Assembly: GCA_021802745.1 (NCBI GenBank)
Contig: JAJZRK010000035.1
Coordinates: 1-19,010 of the forward strand
Direction: 5' to 3'
From: a bacterium
GTDB taxonomy: Bacteria > Gemmatimonadota > Gemmatimonadetes > Gemmatimonadales > Gemmatimonadaceae
Length of the DNA stretch: 19,010 nt
The position numbers and the translations under genes are program-made. The notes under the pieces were generated by a model that saw only the letters and a program-made list of their open reading frames with translations, had not been told where the DNA came from and ran no database searches. How positions within the stretch are numbered: the stretch's first letter is position 1; every line of letters starts with the position of its first letter. Below, one piece after another: positions 1-8,100 of the stretch.

Positions 1-147
1 GACGGAGTGCCGGCGCGCCAGCCCGAAACGTGCCGTCGGCTGGGCGACGGCGCGGCGGCCGGCCGGCGCCTGCGCGTTGAGGTGCGGCGTGGCCAGCGCG
101 ATGACCAGCGAGACCATCACGAGTGCGGCAGGACGTGTGCGTAGCAT
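1..147 (-). CDS. N-terminus of a secreted or periplasmic protein (partial)
   Basis: The minus strand is open from an ATG at 147 to the window edge (49 codons). The start is supported by a GAGG Shine-Dalgarno sequence five bases upstream. The product begins with a classic Sec signal peptide: positively charged residues (MLRTR), a hydrophobic core of alanine, leucine, valine and isoleucine up to about residue 20, then a likely signal peptidase I site near LNA-QA (about residues 24-26). What follows (APAGRRAVAQPTARFGLARR) is alanine/arginine-rich and not diagnostic. Nothing visible identifies the mature protein, so no function is assigned. It lies 132 nt downstream of the NarL-type regulator on the same strand and could be its target or simply a neighbour. 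The signal peptide is seen directly; secretion is inferred from it. Confidence 0.7.
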   Translation of the reverse strand, partial: MLRTRPAALVMVSLVIALATPHLNAQAPAGRRAVAQPTARFGLARRHSV

Positions 148-186
148 GTCGACCTCGGGAAGGGGGCTCGTGTTACGCGGGAAGGA

Positions 187-217
187 ATTCACCCGCGCTG
201 CTCCGATCTGAGGTCAA
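187..217 (-). promoter_or_regulatory. Possible promoter of the signal-peptide gene
   Basis: On the minus strand a TTGACC box (5 of 6 to the sigma-70 -35 consensus) at 217-212 is followed after 19 nt by GTGAAT (3 of 6 to the -10 consensus) at 192-187, about 40 nt upstream of the ATG at 147. The -10 is weak and the spacing is long, so this is only a candidate. Confidence 0.25.
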
Positions 218-279
218 GTTGCCGCGGCTCCAACACCCCGACCATCGGCCGCCGTCCGAAGCCGATGTCGGACGCTGTC

Positions 280-924
280 CTACATGGTCTCCGGCTTCAG
301 CAGCCCGGTGCGCGCGACGTATCGCACGATGTCAGCGTTGTTGGCAAACCCCATCTTGACCATGAGCCGGCCGCGAAACGTGCTCACGGTCTTGACGCTG
401 AGCCGCAGGGCGGCCGCCGCCTCCGACACGGTGTGGCCGGCGCCGAGGAGCAGCAGCACTTCCAGTTCGCGGTCGGAGAGCATCTCATGCGGCGCGAGGG
501 AGAAGTCGCCGCCGAGCGTCGAGGCCAGGCGCTCGGCGACGGCGCGCGTGATGTAGCGTCCGCCGCGGTAGACGCGCGTGACGGCCTCGATGAGCTGCTC
601 GGGAGTGCGGTCCTTTGTCAGATAGCCGGCGGCGCCAGCCCGCAGCGCGCGGGCGGCGAACTGGTCCTCGGAGTGCATGGTGAGCACCAGCACCTTCAGT
701 TGCGGCGCCTGGGCACGCACTTCCTTTAGTACGTCGAGGAACGAGGGCCCCGGCATGGAGACATCGAGCAGCAGCACATCGGCCGGGGTGGACGAGACGA
801 GCGCGATGGCGCCGTCGCCGTTCTCGGCCTCACCCACCACGGTGATGCCGCCGCGCTGGCCGAGCAGTTCGCGGAACCCGGCGCGCACGATGGCGTGGTC
901 ATCGGCAATGAGGACGCGGATCAT
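280..924 (-). CDS. NarL/LuxR-family response regulator
   Basis: A 214-residue DNA-binding response regulator. Residues 1-120 form a receiver domain: acidic pair D8/D9, phosphoacceptor D54 in LLLDVSMPG, T82 and switch lysine K104 are all present. Residues about 148-208 form a LuxR-type helix-turn-helix (LSDRELEVLLLLGAGHTVSEA, then LSVKTVSTFRGRLMVKMG), typical of NarL/FixJ output domains. The length is normal for the family. The ATG start overlaps the stop of the upstream MASE1 kinase gene in an ATGA tetranucleotide (921-924), so the two are very likely translationally coupled and form a cognate pair. The kinase should phosphorylate D54, and the dimer should then bind target promoters. The regulon is unknown. 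The secreted-protein gene starting at 147 is the nearest downstream gene and a possible target. Confidence 0.95.
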   Translation of the reverse strand: MIRVLIADDHAIVRAGFRELLGQRGGITVVGEAENGDGAIALVSSTPADVLLLDVSMPGPSFLDVLKEVRAQAPQLKVLVLTMHSEDQFAARALRAGAAGYLTKDRTPEQLIEAVTRVYRGGRYITRAVAERLASTLGGDFSLAPHEMLSDRELEVLLLLGAGHTVSEAAAALRLSVKTVSTFRGRLMVKMGFANNADIVRYVARTGLLKPETM

Positions 925-2876
925 GAGGCCGCCTGGCGTCGTTCGCCGCGCAGCGGCATGGCGAGCGCCACCACGGTGCCGCCACCCGGCGGCTGGCGCA
1001 GTTCGAGCCGGCCGCCGCAGGCCGCCGCCCGCTCGCGCATGCCGAGGATGCCCATGGATCGCGGATTCCGCCGCAGGTCGTCCGACATGCCGCGCCCGTC
1101 GTCGGCGACGGCGAGGCGCAACTCGCCGTCGCGCACGTCAAGCGATACCGACACGGTACGCGCCTCGGCATGGCGCATGACGTTGGTGAGCGCCTCCTGC
1201 ACGGTGCGGTAGAGCGCCGTGGCGCGCTCCGAGTCCATGAGCAGCGGCTCGGGCGGGAGGTCGAGTGCCACCGCAATGCCGGTGCGCGCGCTGAACTGCT
1301 GGGCCGCGTGCTCGATGGCGGCGATTGGGCCAAGGCTGTCAAGCACGCCGGGGCGCAGCGCGAGGACGATGCGTTGCACCGATTCGATGGCCTGGTCGAG
1401 CGTGGCCGCTGCCGTCCGCACGTGGCGTTCGGTGTCGAGCGAGCCGCGCCCCTGGGCTCGTCGCAGCGAGGCGGCCAGCCCGATCTTGACCGCGGTCAGG
1501 GCCTGCCCCAGTTCATCGTGCACGTCGCGCGCCACGCGCCGCCGCTCATCTTCCTGCGCGGTGAGGAGGAGGCGCGAGAGCCGTTCGAGCTGGGCCCGGT
1601 TTTCGGCCACCTCGCGCTGCGCCGCCGAGCGGGCGCTCACGTCGAGCGCCAGCGCCATGACGAGCGGGCCGTCGCCGGCGAGCGGGCCGTCGGGGAGCGG
1701 CAGGGCGCGCACCAGGTACGACTTGTCGCGGTAGCCGAACTCGAACTCGACCTCGCGGCCGAGCATCGCCTGACGGAAGGGTTCAACGAGTGTGCGGGCG
1801 AGCACGGGATCAAGGATCTCGTCTATGCGCTTCCCTTCCACCTGCTCTTTCACGAACCCGGCCGAGGCCACGGCCGGTCCCTCCGCGAGCACGAGGCGCA
1901 GGGTGTCGTCGAGGAGCACGACGCACCCGTCCGGCAGGTTGCTGGCGAGGGCGCGATAGCGCGCCTCGCTGGCGCGCACGCGTTGCTCGCCTTGGCGGGC
2001 TTCAGACCGCAGGGAGGCGAACCAGAGGCTCTTGATGGAGAGCAACGAAAGGAAGAGTTGCAGGGCGAACAGGTTCGTCGTCGGACTGAAGGTCGTGAAG
2101 GGTCCGTCGCCGGACAGCGTGCGCGCGGCCGCCACCAGCATGACGAGCACCGACGCGCTGCTCGCGCCGCGCATGCCGAGGCGCAGGGCGATCCACCCCG
2201 CGAGCGGGAAGATGGCGAAGCAGAAGATACCCCAGCGCGCGAAGACGAGATCCGTGCCGACGGCGAGCGCGGTGAAGGCCGCCGCCGCTTCCCATCGCGG
2301 GCGCGGCGCGTGCCCCTCGTCGGCGGAGGCCCACGCGAAGAGCGCTGGTGACACGACCAGCACGCCGACGGCGTCGCCCGTCCACCACACCAGCCAGAGC
2401 GCCGCTGCCGACGCAAGCGTCGTGGCGCCGCTGAGCACCAGCGTGGCGACGCCGATGGTGGCGGCCACCGCGGTGCTCAGCCCGCCGGCGAGGAGCGCGA
2501 GCGCGCCCACGTCGCGCGGGCGCCGGGGTCCGTCGCGCGTCGCCCAGACGCGCAGCACGAGATGCGCGCCGAGCAGCGGCTCGAGCGTGTCGCCCGCGGC
2601 GATCGCGAGGGCGCCGATGCTCGGAATGCCAATGGAGTGATTCAGCAGATACGCGGCCAGCGCGACGCCGGGCCAGAGCCGCGGCCCGAAGCGCACGATG
2701 GCGAAGAGCGCGATGCCGCTCGGCGGCCAGAGCGAGGAGACGGCACGGTGCTCCGTCGCCGCCGCCAGCGACGCCTCGCCGACGAACAGGTACGCGGCCG
2801 CAACGGCCAGGTTGAGCATCAGGCCGTTCAGCGACCACCAGGATGGTTCCGGGTCCTTGGGGGAGGCGATGACCAC
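921..2876 (-). CDS. MASE1-PAS sensor histidine kinase (HisKA_3 / NarX-DegS type)
   Basis: A 651-residue membrane sensor kinase. Residues about 15-290 contain roughly eight hydrophobic segments with the SSLWPPSGIALF signature near residue 48, matching the MASE1 integral membrane sensor domain. Residues about 300-425 are PAS-like (YRALASNLPDGCVVLLDD). Residues about 435-510 are a HisKA_3 dimerisation domain with the phosphoacceptor H453 in RDVHDELGQAL. Residues about 545-645 are a HATPase_c domain with N-box N565, DDGRG at 592-596 and GILGM at 609-613. The start is a GTG at 2876 preceded by AAGGA six bases upstream; no nearby in-frame ATG is available. The gene overlaps the NarL-type regulator by 4 nt, which makes that protein its obvious partner. 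The MASE1 ligand is not known. The gene lies 83 nt downstream of the dehydrogenase gene on the same strand, so it may be part of a longer transcript or use its own weak promoter. Confidence 0.93.
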   Translation of the reverse strand: MVIASPKDPEPSWWSLNGLMLNLAVAAAYLFVGEASLAAATEHRAVSSLWPPSGIALFAIVRFGPRLWPGVALAAYLLNHSIGIPSIGALAIAAGDTLEPLLGAHLVLRVWATRDGPRRPRDVGALALLAGGLSTAVAATIGVATLVLSGATTLASAAALWLVWWTGDAVGVLVVSPALFAWASADEGHAPRPRWEAAAAFTALAVGTDLVFARWGIFCFAIFPLAGWIALRLGMRGASSASVLVMLVAAARTLSGDGPFTTFSPTTNLFALQLFLSLLSIKSLWFASLRSEARQGEQRVRASEARYRALASNLPDGCVVLLDDTLRLVLAEGPAVASAGFVKEQVEGKRIDEILDPVLARTLVEPFRQAMLGREVEFEFGYRDKSYLVRALPLPDGPLAGDGPLVMALALDVSARSAAQREVAENRAQLERLSRLLLTAQEDERRRVARDVHDELGQALTAVKIGLAASLRRAQGRGSLDTERHVRTAAATLDQAIESVQRIVLALRPGVLDSLGPIAAIEHAAQQFSARTGIAVALDLPPEPLLMDSERATALYRTVQEALTNVMRHAEARTVSVSLDVRDGELRLAVADDGRGMSDDLRRNPRSMGILGMRERAAACGGRLELRQPPGGGTVVALAMPLRGERRQAAS

Positions 2877-2897
2877 GGGAAGTCCTTCGTTTCGGTG

Positions 2898-2926
2898 AGT
2901 CTAACGTTCACGGCCGCCGGCGTCGC
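2898..2926 (-). promoter_or_regulatory. Weak candidate promoter for the MASE1 kinase gene
   Basis: In the 83-nt gap upstream of the kinase, the minus strand reads GCGACG (2926-2921), a 17-nt spacer, then TAGACT (2903-2898, 4 of 6 to the -10 consensus), about 22 nt before the GTG. The -35 matches only at GAC. It resembles the GCGACA box proposed upstream of the giant kinase, which is the main reason for listing it. Confidence 0.25.
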
Positions 2927-2959
2927 GTCTGTAGGACTGTGGCCTACCCGGTTGGTTCG

Positions 2960-3964
2960 TCAATACCCGCGGGTGCGGTCAACGGTCCACCGGGGCAGGC
3001 GCCCCTGCTCGACTTCCGCGAGGCACTCGAGAAAACCGTCGGCAGCGCCCTTTACGGTAGTCGGGCCCGCGCAGTGCGGAGAGACGATGACGCGGGGCTC
3101 GTCCCACAGCGGGGAGTCGTCGGGGAGCGGCTCCACCGCAAACACGTCGAGCGCCGCACCACGCAACCAGCCGCGGGCGAGCGCTTCGGGAAGCGCCGAT
3201 TCATCCACCACCGAGCCGCGCCCGGCATTGATCAGGACGGCGCCGCGGCACTTGGCCATGACGTCTCGCGAAAAGAGCCCGCGCGTTTCGGGCGTATCGG
3301 GGAGGGCGAGGACGATCCAGTCGGCGGCGTCCACGCGGTCGCTGAGCGTATCGACGGCATGGATCGCGCGAAATGGTGTGGCGCCGGCCGTCTGTCCGTC
3401 GGCGGTCGGTCGCGCCGCCCCCGAACGCGACAGTCCGTCCGCGGTGACGCCAAGCGACGCGAGCTTGGCGGCGATGGCGCCGCCCACGTCGCCGGTGCCC
3501 ACCACGAGCGCCCGGGTCCCCGCCACGAGCGGCAGGTCGCGCGGCGCCCAACGATGTGCCCGCTGCGCCGCGGCGAGATCGGCCAGCTGCTGCTGGAACG
3601 CGAAGACGCGCGCGACCGCCCACTCGGCGATCGCCGGCCCGAACGACTCCGGCGTGCGCGTGAGCAGGATGGCCGGGTCGAGCCCCGGCGCCGCGAGCCA
3701 CGCGTCCACCCCGGCGCCCGTGCAGTGCACCCATCGCACGCGGCCGAGCGAGGCGGCGCCTGGCGGGCGCCTGAACCCCACGTACACGTCGGCCCAGGCG
3801 AGATCGTCGGGCGTGACCTGCGTGTGCGGGGCGCCGCGGCACTCGAGGGCGGGACGCCGGGCGCGAATGGCCGCAACGATCTCGTCGTGCAACCGCGTGG
3901 CGACGAGCACGCGGCTCGGCGTCGCGGGAAGCGGAGTGGGTGCTGCCGTGGGGTGGCGGCTCAT
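2960..3964 (-). CDS. D-isomer-specific 2-hydroxyacid dehydrogenase
   Basis: A 334-residue NAD(P)-dependent oxidoreductase that interconverts a D-2-hydroxyacid and a 2-oxoacid. The Rossmann motif VVGTGDVGGAIA lies at about residues 154-165. The family catalytic triad is complete: Arg in INAGRGSVVDE, Glu in DVFAVEPLP and His in VSPHCAG. The second beta strand ends in LSRSG rather than an acidic residue, which hints at NADPH preference, as in glyoxylate/hydroxypyruvate reductases. Substrate cannot be fixed from sequence. The chosen ATG at 3964 overlaps the stop of the EAL-domain gene in an ATGA, implying translational coupling. The reading frame is open further upstream, but a longer form would run deep into the EAL gene. 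There is no clear Shine-Dalgarno of its own. Pairing a metabolic dehydrogenase with a c-di-GMP phosphodiesterase is unusual. Confidence 0.9.
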   Translation of the reverse strand: MSRHPTAAPTPLPATPSRVLVATRLHDEIVAAIRARRPALECRGAPHTQVTPDDLAWADVYVGFRRPPGAASLGRVRWVHCTGAGVDAWLAAPGLDPAILLTRTPESFGPAIAEWAVARVFAFQQQLADLAAAQRAHRWAPRDLPLVAGTRALVVGTGDVGGAIAAKLASLGVTADGLSRSGAARPTADGQTAGATPFRAIHAVDTLSDRVDAADWIVLALPDTPETRGLFSRDVMAKCRGAVLINAGRGSVVDESALPEALARGWLRGAALDVFAVEPLPDDSPLWDEPRVIVSPHCAGPTTVKGAADGFLECLAEVEQGRLPRWTVDRTRGY

Positions 3965-5157
3965 GATGGAATCAGCGCGCCGAGATGCTGCTTCCACCCG
4001 AGGTGCCATGCGGCGATCATCTCCGCGGGCATCGGCCGCGCGATGAAGTACCCTTGCCCGACATCGCACCCCATCGCGCGCATCTGCTGCCAGTCACTGA
4101 ACACCTCGACCCCCTCGGCGACCGACGTCAGGCCGAGCTGGCGCGCCATGCCGAGGCTCGCGTCCACGATGGCCCGCGCCGACGGATCGCGGTCGGAGCC
4201 GTGCACGAATCCGCCGTCAATCTTGAGTTCGCCGAAGGGGATGGTGCGCAGCTGCGCCAGTGACGAGTGCCCGGTGCCGAAGTCGTCAATGGAGAGCCCA
4301 AAATGCTTCAACCGCAGGCGCGTGAGAATGTCGAGGGCCATCACGACGTTCGTCATGAGCCGGGACTCGGTGACCTCGAGCACGAGCTGACGGTTCGGCA
4401 CGCCGGCGGCGCGCACCGCCGCCTCGATGAAGTCGGGAAACTCGAGGGCGGAGAGGCTCAGCATCGAGACGTTGACGGCCACGATGATGGGCGTGCCCTC
4501 CTCCTGCCACGCCCGCGCCTGGCGCAGCGCGCTCTCGAGCACGATGCGCGTCAGCGGCTCGATGTGGCCGTGCTCCTCGGCCACGGCGATGAACTGTTCG
4601 GGGAGCACGAGGCCATCCTCGGGATGCTGCCAGCGCACGAGAGCCTCGACCCCGGCCAGCCGGCCGGTGGAGAACTCCACCTTGGGCTGGTAGTGGTTCA
4701 CCAGTTCGCGTCGCGCGATCGCCTGCGCGATCTCCTCGGGTTCGTAGACCTTGCGAGTCGCGAGGGGCGAGGCGCGGCGCGTCGGGGCAGGGGCGTCCAG
4801 CATCGCGAGCAGCTGCTCTGGCGTGAACGGCTTGGTAAGGACGCCGCGCACGTCGAGGGCGTGCGCCCGGGCGAGCGTGGAGGCCGTCTGGAGAATGCGC
4901 TCCTCCTCGGCGCTGACGAGGATCAGCCCGCCCGCATAGCGGAGGCGCGCCAGGTGTCGCACGAACTCGATGCCGTCCATGGCCGGCATCTGCAGGTCGA
5001 GCAGGATGAGCTCCGCTGCCGTCGCGTCCTGCTCGAGGGCGCGCACGGCCGACTCGGCCTGCGCGTGCGCCGTGACGTCGGTGAATCCGAGCGTCTGGAG
5101 CTGGCGGCTGACAAGGCGCACGGCGAAGGGTTCGTCGTCAATGACGAAGATCCTCAT
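3961..5157 (-). CDS. Response regulator with EAL c-di-GMP phosphodiesterase output
   Basis: A 398-residue two-domain regulator. Residues 1-120 are a receiver: D7/D8, phosphoacceptor D54 in LILLDLQMP, and lysine K109 in TKPF. Residues about 140-385 are an EAL domain with the residues expected of an active enzyme: EAL at 171-173, N229 in VNVS, EVTES at 261-265, the DDFGTG loop starting at D291, K312 in LKIDGGFV, EGVE at 348-351 and QGYFIARP at 368-375. It should hydrolyse c-di-GMP to pGpG, with activity controlled by phosphorylation. No GGDEF domain is present. The ATG has a GGAG eight bases upstream. It follows the giant hybrid kinase by only 31 nt and overlaps the dehydrogenase by 4 nt, so the kinase's HPt domain is the likely phosphodonor. 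The partner assignment is inferred from context. Confidence 0.93.
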   Translation of the reverse strand: MRIFVIDDEPFAVRLVSRQLQTLGFTDVTAHAQAESAVRALEQDATAAELILLDLQMPAMDGIEFVRHLARLRYAGGLILVSAEEERILQTASTLARAHALDVRGVLTKPFTPEQLLAMLDAPAPTRRASPLATRKVYEPEEIAQAIARRELVNHYQPKVEFSTGRLAGVEALVRWQHPEDGLVLPEQFIAVAEEHGHIEPLTRIVLESALRQARAWQEEGTPIIVAVNVSMLSLSALEFPDFIEAAVRAAGVPNRQLVLEVTESRLMTNVVMALDILTRLRLKHFGLSIDDFGTGHSSLAQLRTIPFGELKIDGGFVHGSDRDPSARAIVDASLGMARQLGLTSVAEGVEVFSDWQQMRAMGCDVGQGYFIARPMPAEMIAAWHLGWKQHLGALIPS

Positions 5158-5188
5158 GCGTGACGCTCCCCGTGCCGGACGCCGCGCA

Positions 5189-8100
5189 TCAGCGGCCCGA
5201 CAGTTGCTTGGTCAACGCGGCAGCCACGAGGGCGAGCTCGCTGTCGAACCGCGTGCGCGCCTCGTCCACCATCGCTGCCTGGCCAAGCTTGCCCGCCTTC
5301 TCCAGGTCGGCGCACACCTCGCCGAGATAGAGTGCCCCGACCGCGCGAGCAGACGACTTCAGCCGGTGGGCAAGCGCACCCACCTGCGCGAAGTTGCCGG
5401 CGTCGTGCGCGGCGCGGATCGCTTCGGAGAGCTGCTGGGCCGAGGCCAGGAAGTCAGCCTGGAACTCGCGGATCACCTGATCATCATCCCCGACGAGCTT
5501 GGCGAGGACCGAGCGCTGCACGTCACCCGGCGTGAACTTCGGTTCTGGGGTCATGGCACTGAGGGCTGGTGTGGGCGGCGGCGCGTGGCCCGCGGTGGCC
5601 ACACGCGCCTCTTCGTCCCCGGGGAGCGCGACGACTGCATCATCCGCGCCCTGCGGCACGTAGCGATTCACGAGTTCGCGCAGGGTCCGCAGCGGGACCG
5701 GTTTCGTGAGGTACCCGTCCAAGCCCACCGCCGTCGCGCGCGCCGCCTCGCCATGCAGGGCGTTGGCGGTGAGCGCCACGATCGGCAGGTGTTCGTCCCC
5801 CGTCTCGTCGCGGCGAATCGCCTGCGTCAGCTCGTAGCCATCCATTTCGGGCATGTGGAGATCGCTGAGCAGCAGGGCGTAGCGGCGGTCGGCGCGCCAC
5901 GTGGCCAGCGCCTCGGCGCCATTCGACACGATCTCCGCGGTGTGGCCCAGCAGATGCAGCTGCTGGGCGATGACCTTCTGGTTGGTGCGGTCGTCCTCCG
6001 CCACCAGGATCAGGCGCCCGGCGTCCCGCGCCTCGGCCACGGAGAGATGGCGCGGCGCCGGCGCCGGGGACGGGGTGGGTGTCGTCTCCCAGTCGTCGTG
6101 CTCGTAGAAGACATCCGGGGAGGCGCGGCCCGACGCCACGGCGACGGCGCGGATCAGGCGGCGCCCGCGCAGCAGTTCCATGTCAATCGCCACGACGTTC
6201 GGCAGCCGGATGCGCTCGCGGTAACGCCGGCCGCGCGTGAGCGCCACATGGCGCACGTTGGGCCGGTCGGTGAACGCGGGGAGCGAGTCGAGGACACGCT
6301 GGCCATTCAGGTCGTGAATCACGATGCACAGGCCGTCGGTGCGGCCCGCCGCGTCGGCGGCGGTCGCGTCATCCGGCACCACCTCAACCTGCGCGTGGGC
6401 GAACTCGAGGTACCGGCGCAGGTGGCCGGAGGGGACGCCGCCCTCGTGTTCGACGATCACGCAGGTCAGGCCCGACAGGTCATGCGGCACGAGCGCCGGC
6501 GTGGCCTCGACCACCGTGAGCGGCAAGGTCACGCGGAACGTCGAACCGGCCCCCAGCTCACTGTTCACGTCGATCTCGCCATGCATCAGGTCCACGAGAC
6601 GCTTGGTGATGGCGAGGCCGAGTCCGGTGCCGCCGAATTTCCGCGTGGTGGACGCCTCGGCCTGCTGGAACGAGGTAAAGAGCTGGCCGATGGTCTCCGC
6701 CGACATGCCGATGCCGTTGTCGGCCACTTCAAAGTAGAAGTGCGACGGCCGCTCGCTCACCGACCCGATGCGGATCGCGACGCGGCCGCGACGATGCGAC
6801 GGGCCGGCGCTGAACTTGATGGCGTTGCCGACGAGATTGTACATGATCTGCCGAATCCGCGTGGCGTCGCCGCGCACGCGGAGCGGAATCTCGGGCTCCA
6901 CGAAGAGCAGCAGGTCCACCTCGCGGGAATGCGCGAGGGGGAGCAACGACTCGGCGAGGTCCTCGGCGAGCAGCACCATCGAGACGTCGGCGAGGTCAAT
7001 CTCGAGGCGCCCCGCCTCGATCTTCGAGAAATCGAGGATGTCGTCAATGACGGACATCAGGGCCCGGGCCGACGACTGGATGGTCTGCACCGCGTCGAGG
7101 TCGAGCGGCGGCAAGTTGCTGTGTCCGAGGACTTCCGCCATGGCAATGACGCCATTGAGCGGCGTGCGGATCTCGTGGCTCATCGTCGCGAGGAACGCCG
7201 ACTTGGCGCGGCTCGCGGCGTCCGCCGCCTCCTTGGCCTGGCGCAGTTCGTCCTCGGCCTGGCGGCGCGCCGTGAGGTCGGTGTGCGTGCCGACAATGCG
7301 CAGCGCGCGCCCGTCGGCGTCGCGCTGCACCACCTGGCCGCGCGAGAGGATCCAGCGGTAGGAGCCATCCCGGCTGCGCATGCGGAACTCCGTCGCGTAC
7401 GGAGCATCGCTCAGCGCCGCCCGGCGCTTGGCTGCCATGACCTCGTCACGTTCGTCGGGATGAATGAGCTGCGACCACTCCGCCAATGAGCGGGGAATCT
7501 CCTCGGGGGCGAAGCCGAGCATCGTGGCGTACGGGTCGTTGACGGTCAACGCGTCGCGCACGAAGTCCCACTCCCACACGCCTTCCGACGATGCCTCCAT
7601 GGCGAACGCGAAGCGCTGGTCGCTGGCCTTCACGCGCTCGTACGCCTGTTCGAGGGCAAGGTCGGCCCGGCGGCGGCTGAGCGCGCTCCAGACGTCATGG
7701 CCGATGAACTGGAGTTCCTGCACATCGGACGCGTGGTAGTCGGTGTCCTTGTTGCCCACGGCGAGGAGCATGCGCACGCGTTCGCCTTCGAGCACCGGCA
7801 CCACGAGGCATCGGCGCAGCGGCACATGCCCCTGCGGGCACGCCGCGAGCTGGGACATGACCGCCGTGTTGATCACCACCGGCTGGCGCTGGCGCACCGC
7901 GGTGGTCCAGGTCTGGGCGCCGACGACGTCGTAGTGGCTTTCGTACAGGCAGTCGCCCTGCTCCTGCGTCCCGGCGGCCCAGACCGCGAACTCGACACGC
8001 TCCTCGTCCTCCGTGACGAGGTGCAGGAAACCCACCGGGCTGCCGGTGAGGCGCGCGGCCTCGTCCACGCCGAGCTGGAGGATGGCCGACTCGCCCAGCG

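Noticed and set aside
243..273. Overlapping inverted repeats (CATCGGC/GCCGATG and GTCCGA/TCGGAC) after the NarL-type regulator as a terminator
   Set aside because: The stems are only 6-7 bp, mutually exclusive, and lack a T-run on the minus strand. They may be real but are not supportable as a terminator.
1170..2351. Long plus-strand open frames opposite the sensor kinase and similar frames opposite the giant kinase (for example 4970-7489 and 8213-10006)
   Set aside because: They are antisense to well-identified domains, rich in Arg, Gly, Ala and His, and match no family. Such shadows are expected in GC-rich coding DNA.
2931..2947. GTAGG-n7-CCTAC dyad between the MASE1 kinase and dehydrogenase genes
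   Set aside because: A 5-bp stem without a T-run; expected by chance and not convincing as a terminator or operator.
3965..4069. Longer start for the 2-hydroxyacid dehydrogenase
   Set aside because: It would overlap the EAL coding sequence by over 100 nt and add residues with no family similarity. The ATG in the ATGA overlap is a better start.
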